This document shows, one piece after another, positions 58,243 to 64,000 of a stretch of 64,000 nucleotides of DNA. Under the pieces are notes generated by a model, which saw nothing but the letters and a program-made list of their open reading frames with translations, was not told the DNA's origin and did no database searches. Each line of letters starts with the position of its first letter. Position 1 is the first letter of the stretch. The position numbers and the translations under genes are program-made. This DNA is from Thermococcus sp. 4557 (GTDB lineage Archaea > Methanobacteriota_B > Thermococci > Thermococcales > Thermococcaceae), in contig NC_015865.1 in the NCBI RefSeq assembly GCF_000221185.1, forward strand, positions 806,001 to 870,000, in the 5' to 3' direction.

Positions 58243-59592
58243 ATGGCGGGCAAACTGGCTGTCTCCATCGCCATCTCGGCGTTGCTCTCTTTCCTCGCGT
58301 GGATACTTCTCCAGCTCAACCACTTCCTCGGAGTCCTCCTCTTTATCTCCGCGGTTATCATACCCCCGGCGGTTTTCAGGGACTACTACAGCAAAAGGCC
58401 CCTCCTGCTGGCACCGTTTTTGGTCATCTCACTCGTCTCAATGGTACTCCTGACGCCCCCTCCTGTGATGGGGCCAAACCTTGAGTTCGGCCTTCACCAA
58501 GCAACCGGTTGCTGGGAAGGGGAGGGCGATACCTGGCCAATTGATGGGACGGCCGACGTTATGTATTCATGCAACCAAGTACTCGGTAACTCCACGGTAC
58601 GGGTTACTGGGAGCGCATGGAAATCGAGGAGGATTGAACTTCCCATTGTCGGCCACTTCGTGGCCATCTACGAGCCTCGCGGAAAGGTGAACAAGGCCTA
58701 CGACGATGCTACAAAACGCATCGAATCGAAGGGATACACCAAGCTCGTGGAGAATTATGGAACCTACTCCGGCATTATAGACGATTTCCTGTTCATCAAA
58801 GGCAACGGGTGCATTTATCTCGCAAAGATGAGGGTTCCGGGCGGAGGTCTAACTGTGGTCTCGGCCAGGGGGCACTGTCCGGGCGTCAAGGCTTTCGCAC
58901 TCCGGTGGAGAGACCCGGGCATCTGGAACGCCAGCGAACCGCCGATTTTTAGAGAATACCGCTTCAACTGGAGCTCAAGCGGGAGCGTCAGAGTTGGCAG
59001 GCTCAACCTATCTGACTGGCCCGGCGAGTGGGTTAAGAACACCTACGAAGCCATGGAAATCGAGCTCAAAGAAACTGGATACGTCAAGCGGATGGAGGGA
59101 AAAAGCGGGGACTGCAGGTGGTCGCTGTGGACGCGGGGCGGGGAATCAATCTACGTTTCCCTTCGGGAAAAAGAAATCATTGTGCTGAGAGGGAAAATGG
59201 AAGACGTTGAAAGAACCGCGAAGGGCCTTTCATGCGGGCTGAAGAACGGCCGGGAAGTTAGGGGGCCGACTCCTGAAGAAGTGCTCAACGCCGTAATTGG
59301 GGAGCTCAACGGGAGCTTTGTCCTGAAACCCGTCGGAGAACCCGCGCTCTGGGCCCTCGCTAGAAAAGAGTTTTTGACATCTGTGGGTGAGAAGAACGTC
59401 AGTGTGGCCCTTCTCGTGTACGGGATTCGCGGACAGTGCGACTACGCCCGCTACCTGCTCGACACTTCCGACGGAAGAACGACCTCCGTCTGCCTTGAAC
59501 GCGGAGAGTACTTCGTCGCCGTTGCCGTTAAAGGGGACGTTGAGGGAGTGAATGCCGTCCTGTCGTCAATGAAACGACTAAAGAAAACTTAA
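58243..59592 (+). CDS. Membrane-anchored protein with large outside domain
   Basis: A 449-residue protein with two to three N-terminal membrane helices (about 5-25, 27-42, 52-70). A long outside domain follows with seven or more cysteines (GCWEGEGD, YSCNQ, NGCIYL, GHCPG, DCRW, LSCG, GQCDYA), probably disulfide-bonded, and several sequons. Two similar-looking halves (GYTKLVENYGTYSG...FIKGNGCIYLAK and KETGYVKRMEGKSGDCRWSLWT) suggest a repeat. No family recognised. A palindromic operator controls it. Confidence 0.7.
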   Translation: MAGKLAVSIAISALLSFLAWILLQLNHFLGVLLFISAVIIPPAVFRDYYSKRPLLLAPFLVISLVSMVLLTPPPVMGPNLEFGLHQATGCWEGEGDTWPIDGTADVMYSCNQVLGNSTVRVTGSAWKSRRIELPIVGHFVAIYEPRGKVNKAYDDATKRIESKGYTKLVENYGTYSGIIDDFLFIKGNGCIYLAKMRVPGGGLTVVSARGHCPGVKAFALRWRDPGIWNASEPPIFREYRFNWSSSGSVRVGRLNLSDWPGEWVKNTYEAMEIELKETGYVKRMEGKSGDCRWSLWTRGGESIYVSLREKEIIVLRGKMEDVERTAKGLSCGLKNGREVRGPTPEEVLNAVIGELNGSFVLKPVGEPALWALARKEFLTSVGEKNVSVALLVYGIRGQCDYARYLLDTSDGRTTSVCLERGEYFVAVAVKGDVEGVNAVLSSMKRLKKT

Positions 59593-59742
59593 GACAGTCC
59601 GAGTTCCCTACTCAGGAAGAGAAAGTAATCCTGTCCAATCTCAGCGGCCTCCGTTTGTTTGACTTGCAGGGCTACGAGAGCTACCTCAATGGAAGCTCGA
59701 AGACTACGAACCGGAGCACTTTCCGGCGCTTGGGGGTTAACC
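59589..59742 (-). pseudogene. Coding-like segment after rnp3, possible small gene or remnant
   Basis: In the same frame as the Rpp30 gene, after its TGA, an open frame runs about 50 codons to TAA at 59589-59591. It ends IEVALVALQVKQTEAAEIGQ, then DYFLFLSRELGLS, which looks like a real amphipathic protein end. There is no start codon in frame; a GTG in another frame gives only a dozen residues. The stop overlaps the convergent gene by four bases, like real gene ends in this window. Probably the tail of a broken gene. Confidence 0.4.
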
Positions 59743-59744
59743 CC

Positions 59745-60428
59745 TCAAACTTTTTTCAAAAGCCTCCGGGGATAGAAGTTCAGGCTCGCTCTCGCCCTTG
59801 GGGCGTCCATGCCTATGTTTCTCCCGAGACTCATCAGATCCCCGGGCCCGCGAACCTCCCACCTCGTCTCCGCGGAGCTCGTGATGAACCTCGGCACGCC
59901 GTATTTGTCCACCAGCTGCCAGGTCTTCGTCATGAAGCGAAGTATCTGAACCCTCTCGTAGGGGCCCGCGGAGAGCAGGGGCGCCAGGGAGAATCCTATG
60001 GCAACTCCCCTCCTGGCGGCCATTCCCGCGAGGGTGTGGTCGAATCCCGGATCCTTCCTCCCGAGCCAGGGGCTTATGAGGGCATCAACACCGTTCTCAA
60101 TGGCGAGACGGTTCACCCTCATATCGCCGCCCTGAACGTAGAGGAGGGCACGGAGGTTCCTCTTCTTCACCTCCTTTATCAGACCCGGCCTGTTTGTAAC
60201 GAGCAGGAGGGCGACCTTTTCGTACCGCTCGCGGAGGAACCTGAGCTCATCCTTGAGCTCGCCCCAGTCGGGGGGACCATCGAGAACGAGCTTCTTCGTG
60301 AAGACGACCTCATCAAACCACTCACTGGCCAGCTCGTAGGCCTCCTCGCTTCTGACGTCCATCTCAACAAAATAGTCGCGGGAGAAGGATACCTCCTCCC
60401 CGTCCCCAAGGGGCGTCCCGACGCTCAT
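59745..60428 (-). CDS. rnp3: RNase P protein subunit Rpp30 (component 3)
   Basis: Protein subunit of archaeal RNase P, which trims tRNA 5' ends. The 227-residue product has a TIM-like barrel with VEMDVRSEEAYELASEWFDEVVFT, LLVTNRPGLIKEVKKRN, the conserved NRLAIENGVDALISPWLGRKDPGFDHTLA region, and PRFITSSAETRWEVRGPGDLMSLGRNIGM. I use ATG 60428, which overlaps the stop of the COG1325 gene (ATGA) with GGAGG in front, not the earlier in-frame codon. Co-translation with an RNA-binding protein suits an RNA-processing operon. Confidence 0.92.
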   Translation of the reverse strand: MSVGTPLGDGEEVSFSRDYFVEMDVRSEEAYELASEWFDEVVFTKKLVLDGPPDWGELKDELRFLRERYEKVALLLVTNRPGLIKEVKKRNLRALLYVQGGDMRVNRLAIENGVDALISPWLGRKDPGFDHTLAGMAARRGVAIGFSLAPLLSAGPYERVQILRFMTKTWQLVDKYGVPRFITSSAETRWEVRGPGDLMSLGRNIGMDAPRARASLNFYPRRLLKKV

Positions 60429-60880
60429 TCCTCCAGCCACTCCCTCACGGCTTTCACAACGGCTTCCTTCTTCATCGGGAAGGCCTTGACCTTTATCCTG
60501 ACCTGCACCACGTCCGGCCCCTCGTCTATCTCCGGCTCGCCGAGGTAGGCCTTCTGCTTGTTGAAGCGGATGTAGAAGGTTCCCTCCTCGTCGACCTTCT
60601 CATCAAGGTGGTCCAGGAGGTAGCGCCTGTCCTCCTCGCTCAGGAGCTCCTTGAAGTAGTCAATGAACTTCCTGACGGCCTTGCTCCGCTTTATCTCCAC
60701 GTTGACGACCTTGATGGGGTTGCCGAAGAAGCCCGTGGTCTCGTCTATGTCGAAGATGACATCCTCATCGTCTATCTCCTCGGGGATGAACGTCCCTATC
60801 GCCTCGAGAACCTTGTCCTCGTCCTCGGTGGCGTGGATGAACGTGGTAATCCTGATGTGATGCGCCCTTATCTTTGCCAT
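60425..60880 (-). CDS. RNA-binding protein of the COG1325 family (predicted exosome-related)
   Basis: A 151-residue protein, MAKIRAHHIRITTFIHATED, with the family pattern FFGNPIKVVNVEIKRSKAVRKF and FYIRFNKQKAYLGEPEI. COG1325 proteins are archaeal, linked by gene order to RNase P, ribosomal and exosome genes. Binding to RNA is likely; the target is unknown. Start at ATG 60880, after GGTGAGAGCG; the codon at 60946 has no ribosome site. Overlaps rnp3 by four bases. Confidence 0.85.
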   Translation of the reverse strand: MAKIRAHHIRITTFIHATEDEDKVLEAIGTFIPEEIDDEDVIFDIDETTGFFGNPIKVVNVEIKRSKAVRKFIDYFKELLSEEDRRYLLDHLDEKVDEEGTFYIRFNKQKAYLGEPEIDEGPDVVQVRIKVKAFPMKKEAVVKAVREWLEE

Positions 60881-60948
60881 CGCTCTCACCGGGGTTGATT
60901 CGACGCCGTGCTTTAAAAGGTAACCCACAAAACTGTTAGGCAACAATT

Positions 60949-60982
60949 ATAAACTTGTCCCACTAAAATGATATTGGTGGGA
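60949..60982 (+). promoter_or_regulatory. vapBC promoter with inverted-repeat operator
   Basis: The TATA-like AATTATAAAC (about 60945-60954) is followed by arms TCCCACTAA (60958-60966) and TTGGTGGGA (60974-60982), complementary at eight of nine positions with a 7-base spacer. The second arm holds the GGTGGGA ribosome site of vapB. It fits autoregulation by the AbrB-type antitoxin. Confidence 0.5.
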
Positions 60983-60984
60983 AA

Positions 60985-61215
60985 ATGCTGGCGAAAGTGG
61001 ATTCGAAGGGAAGGTTGTACCTCCCCAAGGAGCTGAGAAAGGACCTCCCACGAGAGGTTTACCTCGTGAGGGTCGAGGACGGTATCCTCATAATCCCCAA
61101 GCCGGAGGATCCCCTAAAGGAGCTCGAAGAACTGGGGAAGAAGCTCCCCGCCTTAACGCTCGAAGAGCTAAAGAGGGAGATAATAAAGGAAGCCGAAAAG
61201 CTCGCAGGTGAGTGA
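60985..61215 (+). CDS. vapB: AbrB/VapB-type antitoxin
   Basis: A 76-residue protein. The N-terminal swapped-hairpin domain reads MLAKVDSKGRLYLPKELRKDL, then YLVRVEDGILIIPKP, the SpoVT/AbrB DNA-binding signature. The C-terminal third is a charged helix (LEELKREIIKEAEKLAGE) that should bind and block the PIN toxin. It is followed at once by the toxin gene and preceded by an inverted repeat suited to autoregulation. Confidence 0.88.
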   Translation: MLAKVDSKGRLYLPKELRKDLPREVYLVRVEDGILIIPKPEDPLKELEELGKKLPALTLEELKREIIKEAEKLAGE

Positions 61216-61216
61216 G

Positions 61217-61585
61217 ATGGTCTACGCCGATACCGATTTCTTCCTCGCCCTCCTGAAGCCCAACGACTGGCTTAAGGACAACGCCAAGAGAATCTACGAG
61301 AGGTATAAGGGAGACATAACTACATCAGAAACAACCTTCATAGAGCTCCTTCTCCTCGCCAAGAGGTTCAATCTTGACCCGGTAAGGATCACCGCCGCGG
61401 TGATGGCCATAACAGGAATAGAAGACGACCTCTACCTGAGGGCGGCGTACTACATGAAGGAGCACAACCTCAACCCCTTCGATGCCTTTCAGGCCGCCCA
61501 CTGTGGGGGAACGATAATCAGCTCGGACAAGGCCTTCGACAGGGTGGGGATCAAGAGGATAAAGCTCGAAAGTCCAGAAAAATAG
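61217..61585 (+). CDS. vapC: VapC-type PIN-domain ribonuclease toxin
   Basis: A 122-residue PIN nuclease. The four acidic sites are visible: MVYADTDFFLALL (first Asp), TSETTFIELLLLA (Glu), LNPFDAFQAAH (Asp) and ISSDKAFDRVG (last Asp). I start at ATG 61217, with the ribosome site in the end of vapB; the GTG at 61208 would overlap that site. Cuts RNA when free of antitoxin; the target is not known. Confidence 0.88.
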   Translation: MVYADTDFFLALLKPNDWLKDNAKRIYERYKGDITTSETTFIELLLLAKRFNLDPVRITAAVMAITGIEDDLYLRAAYYMKEHNLNPFDAFQAAHCGGTIISSDKAFDRVGIKRIKLESPEK

Positions 61586-61591
61586 AGAGAA

Positions 61592-62452
61592 TTAGCCCTC
61601 GGGGGCACACGCTTCTCCAATCTGGACGTAAAAATACTCTGGACCGGGAAGGGAAATGGTCCTGCTGCCGACCTTAAACGTGAACTTCGGCTTCAGGTAA
61701 AACCCATCAACATCCCCACTGACGCCCATGTAGACCGCCACGACCGCCGAGGAACCCGGTGAGATGACGCCCGTCCTGACCTGACTCCAGGGGACTTCAT
61801 CTGGCACGTCCGTAATGCTGTCAGTATAGAAAACCCAAAAACCAATGGGCGACACTCCAGGAATCCTATAAGAGACGTTAAGAAGCTCAATCGGTACGTC
61901 TAAGCCGTTCCTTACCATGACAGTATATACCACCGTGCTCGGCTCGCCCTCGTGGAAGTAAACCGTGCCCCTACTCCTGTCGCCGAAGGTTATTTCCGTG
62001 ATGTTCACTGCAGGAGCGGTTTCAACGGTGAATTTGCTCAGTTTTAGTTTACCAGTAAATGTCTCCCCCCGACGCGTAAATAGCGTGAGCCTTATTTCTC
62101 CCCCCTCCCTGGAGGGGCCGCCGACCTTCAGAGGGATTCTCAATGGAAAACGTCCCCTAACTACATCGACAAGGGAATCAGGAGAGCTGGTATCATACTC
62201 CACCCGTCCCCTTTCAAGAGAGAGGTGCTCAAGATAGGAAGCCTCAACGGTCACGTTCCCCGAAGCGTTTCCGCAGATGTACACCGGCAACTCAAACGTG
62301 GAGCCTGAAACGGTGTAAACGTAGCCCCTGTATTCTTCTGGCCTGAGGTTCAGCGGCCTGGAAGGTGAACTTGTATTGAGCGACGCTTTTCCCACACCCA
62401 CTAAGAGGACAAGGAAAAGGAGAAGGATAAAAGCCACATACGGTTTCTTCAA
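61592..62452 (-). CDS. Secreted beta-rich protein
   Basis: A 286-residue protein with a signal peptide (KKPYVAFILLLFLVLLVGVGKASL). The body consists of beta strands with several sequons. The layout suggests two immunoglobulin-like or CARDB-like domains (FELPVYICGNASGNVTVEAS; VVYTVMVRNGLDVPIELLNVSYRIPG; ISPGSSAVVAVYMGVSGD). Two cysteines only. No catalytic motif. It is six bases downstream of the next secreted-protein gene, so the two form a unit of cell-surface proteins. Function unknown. Confidence 0.7.
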   Translation of the reverse strand: MKKPYVAFILLLFLVLLVGVGKASLNTSSPSRPLNLRPEEYRGYVYTVSGSTFELPVYICGNASGNVTVEASYLEHLSLERGRVEYDTSSPDSLVDVVRGRFPLRIPLKVGGPSREGGEIRLTLFTRRGETFTGKLKLSKFTVETAPAVNITEITFGDRSRGTVYFHEGEPSTVVYTVMVRNGLDVPIELLNVSYRIPGVSPIGFWVFYTDSITDVPDEVPWSQVRTGVISPGSSAVVAVYMGVSGDVDGFYLKPKFTFKVGSRTISLPGPEYFYVQIGEACAPEG

Positions 62453-62458
62453 GGTTAA

Positions 62459-63025
62459 TCACCCCTCAAGAGGTGTTGTTGTAGGCCTGCATTCCAGGGA
62501 TAGCTGATACTTAGTGTACGCTACCGCCGTGTTGCCGGTCCACACATAGTAGGTACCGCCCTTAGGATTCCAGTATACCTCGTACTCCTTCTGGATAACC
62601 TTCTTGACGGGAATTGATTTCCTAACGTAAAAATACAGAGTCTTCCCCTGCTCCACGTTGGCGGTACAGGTGGTATGTCTGCACACTTCACTTCCAATGG
62701 ACTCGCCTATCTCAGCCTCGAGTACAACGGCATCAACTTTTAATGAGCCAGAGACTGAGACACTTATACACCTGGTAGCCGTGTGAGATATGGAACACGA
62801 AGACAGCCCCGGATCATCACATCGCATTACTGCGTCCAGTTCATAAGGAGTCACCTGCAGGTAGTAGAATGTTATTGAGTCTATTTTCCAGACCCTTTCC
62901 CCAGTGGGGACAGATTGGGGAAGAGGCCCCCCATATTCCCACGAGGAGATAGCGCTAACGCTTCCTACTGTCACTCCAACCATCAGCAGTCCAAGCAGGA
63001 CTGCCATCAACGGCTTCCACTTCAA
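62459..63025 (-). CDS. Secreted Cys-rich protein
   Basis: A 188-residue protein with a signal peptide (MKWKPLMAVLLGLLMVGVTV, cut near SVSA). The mature part has seven cysteines (CDDPGLSSC, TRCISV, EVCRHTTCTANV, LECRP), probably disulfide-linked. I use the TTG at 63025, five bases behind GGAGGTGA. The GTG at 63040 lies ahead of that site and would give a poorer signal peptide. TATA AAATTTATAAGG at about 63075-63087. No family recognised. Probably co-transcribed with the gene at 61592. Confidence 0.7.
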   Translation of the reverse strand: MKWKPLMAVLLGLLMVGVTVGSVSAISSWEYGGPLPQSVPTGERVWKIDSITFYYLQVTPYELDAVMRCDDPGLSSCSISHTATRCISVSVSGSLKVDAVVLEAEIGESIGSEVCRHTTCTANVEQGKTLYFYVRKSIPVKKVIQKEYEVYWNPKGGTYYVWTGNTAVAYTKYQLSLECRPTTTPLEG

Positions 63026-63164
63026 GCAGTTCACCTCCACAGGTTGCTTTCGCTATGTGAAGTGCAACTAACCCTTATAAATTTTTCCTAGCACTATAAG
63101 TAAATATTATTATTTTTTCTTTCCAAGTATAATTTTTTCCAGAGCCGGGTCATACTCATAGAAT

Positions 63165-63242
63165 GGTTGAAAAGAAGCCCGAGTAAAAGAGTTGCATGAC
63201 GATGCAACGGGTTAGAATGAGAACCCGGGAGAGGCTTCAACC
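63165..63242. ncRNA. Possible structured RNA with a three-way junction
   Basis: The outer stem is GGTTGAA (63165-63171) with TTCAACC (63236-63242), extended inside by GCC/GGC (63177-63179 / 63233-63235). Within it are hairpin GTTGCAT-GACG-ATGCAAC (63191-63208) and, directly after, GGGTT-loop-AACCC (63209-63226). All stems are perfect. The element lies between rpl15e and a secreted-protein gene. TATA-like sequences exist for either strand (near 63128 on plus; near 63268 on minus). It has no clear C/D boxes and I cannot name a family. Confidence 0.5.
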
Positions 63243-63285
63243 GGACTTTAAACTACCGAGGTAGAATTAAAAGAACAGAAGGGCA

Positions 63286-63870
63286 TCACTTGCCCTTGCC
63301 CTTGTTGGCCCTTATGCTGGGCCTGACCTTCTCGGCGCCCTTGCCCTTGTTCCTCAGGCCGCGGCTCTTCCTGCCGGCGCTGGTGAGTCCGCGGAAGACC
63401 CTACCCTTGTGGGCCTTTCCGGCTATCCAGTTGATCTTGGGGTCAGCCTTGATGACCGGGTGGTGCGGGTCGACCATTATGACCTCAAACCACCTGTACA
63501 TTCCGTCCTCGCCGACCCAGTAGCTGTTGAGGACCTCGAGGTTCGGGAACTTGCGAGCGGCCTTCTCCTCGGCTATCCACTGGAGGCTCTTCTTCGGGCT
63601 GTACTTGACCATACCCATCTTGCTCGGCTTCCTTCCGCCCTTCCACCTGGGCCTCTTCCTTCCGCCCTTCCTGACGCGAACGCGGACGATAACGTAGCCC
63701 TGCTTGGCCTGGTAGCCGAGGCTCCTGGCCCTGTCGAGCCTGGTCGGCCTCTCGGCGCGGACGACGACCGGCTCACGGCGCCACTTTATCATCCTGACCT
63801 TGAGAAGGTCGCCAACGTAGCTCTTCTTCGGGCTCTTCCAGGCTTCCCTAATGTACTTGTACATGCTCAT
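63286..63870 (-). CDS. rpl15e: Ribosomal protein L15e
   Basis: Large-subunit ribosomal protein found in archaea and eukaryotes. The 194-residue product starts [18 protein letters not shown] and is very basic. It has the family stretch [55 protein letters not shown] and the Arg/Gly/Lys-rich end. I use ATG 63870 after GAGGTGAACG rather than the earlier codon at 63888. It probably stands alone, with a TATA in the interval to the window end. Confidence 0.97.
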   Translation of the reverse strand: MSMYKYIREAWKSPKKSYVGDLLKVRMIKWRREPVVVRAERPTRLDRARSLGYQAKQGYVIVRVRVRKGGRKRPRWKGGRKPSKMGMVKYSPKKSLQWIAEEKAARKFPNLEVLNSYWVGEDGMYRWFEVIMVDPHHPVIKADPKINWIAGKAHKGRVFRGLTSAGRKSRGLRNKGKGAEKVRPSIRANKGKGK

Positions 63871-63997
63871 CTCGTTCACCTCTTCCATGTTTGTGGTTCT
63901 CCCTTACGGGAACATCCCGCGGGTTTGCCCCGCCTAGTCGGTCGAGGTTCGAGGTTGAGTTTTTAAGGGTTGCGGAATAATGGATAGAGGTGATGAA

Positions 63998-64000
63998 ATG
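63998..64000 (+). CDS. Start codon of a gene beyond the window
   Basis: The last bases are GAGGTGATGAAATG: a good ribosome site and an ATG at the window end. A TATA-like TTTTTAAGG lies at about 63958-63966. Divergent from rpl15e. The product cannot be seen. Confidence 0.5.

Noticed and set aside
1-64000. CRISPR arrays, insertion sequences, rRNA
   Set aside because: No regularly spaced direct repeats, no transposase and no rRNA signature were seen on reading the window.

Overview
The window is from a hyperthermophilic euryarchaeon of the order Thermococcales, almost certainly a Thermococcus. This rests on close recognition of typical genes: a tungsten aldehyde:ferredoxin oxidoreductase, a MinD-type HypB, a CoA-dependent sulfur reductase of the NSR type, the termination factor FttA/aCPSF1, a GH57 branching enzyme with a helix-hairpin-helix tail, Rpp30, L15e and NMD3. 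Further support comes from archaeal TATA/BRE promoters, GGTGA-type ribosome binding sites and dense 4-base gene overlaps.

Layout. Positions 1-3.5 kb hold the end of a membrane protein, then (minus strand) AOR with its radical SAM/SPASM maturase. From 3.7 to 11.3 kb is a [NiFe]-hydrogenase maturation cluster, hypA-hypB-hycI-(small membrane protein)-hypC-hypD-hypF-(MNT/HEPN pair)-hypE. It is followed at 11.4-12.9 kb by a TBP-like mini-protein and a cysteine desulfurase. The hypA, hypC and hypF promoters carry SurR-type boxes (GTTn3AAC, extended GTTn3AACn5GTT) upstream of the TATA box; the TBP-like/desulfurase promoter carries a near match. nsr at 20 kb carries the same extended box inside its core promoter. 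Together this looks like one redox/sulfur-controlled regulon that switches between hydrogen and sulfur metabolism.

Positions 12.9-22.5 kb hold mostly minus-strand genes: a degenerate HerA-like protein, an ATP-NAD kinase-like protein, a K+ channel with a zinc-knuckle/pentapeptide-like head, a radical SAM enzyme, a DUF364 protein, an MFS transporter with a palindromic operator, nsr, nmd3 and DUF424. Positions 22.6-28.3 kb are one giant secreted subtilase. Positions 28.5-32.7 kb form a four-gene envelope polysaccharide/glycosylation operon. Then come ppsA, two MATE exporters flanking a DUF2334 deacetylase-like protein, upp, tRNA-Leu(CAA) and rpiA.

Positions 41-46.9 kb hold a threonine-synthase-like protein fused to a winged helix (catalytic Lys replaced by Arg), fttA, psmB, a P-loop/NDT-like fusion and a small K+ channel. 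Positions 47-51.6 kb hold gdhA, a 600-base intergenic region in which I find a well-formed C/D box sRNA, an NSS amino-acid transporter with a 35-residue MetS-like subunit, and a PII protein with a short T-loop. Positions 51.7-64 kb hold the GH57 branching enzyme, RqcH, nikR, DUF389, Rpp30, a COG1325 RNA-binding protein, vapBC, two secreted proteins, a possible structured RNA and rpl15e.

No CRISPR array, insertion sequence, rRNA or replication origin was recognised. The strongest candidates for something undescribed are the winged-helix pseudo-threonine synthase (41.3-42.6 kb), the C/D box sRNA (48.5 kb), the zinc-knuckle K+ channel (15-16.4 kb), the pseudo-HerA protein (13 kb), the TBP-like/desulfurase pair under a SurR-like box (11.4 kb) and the folded intergenic element next to rpl15e (63.2 kb).
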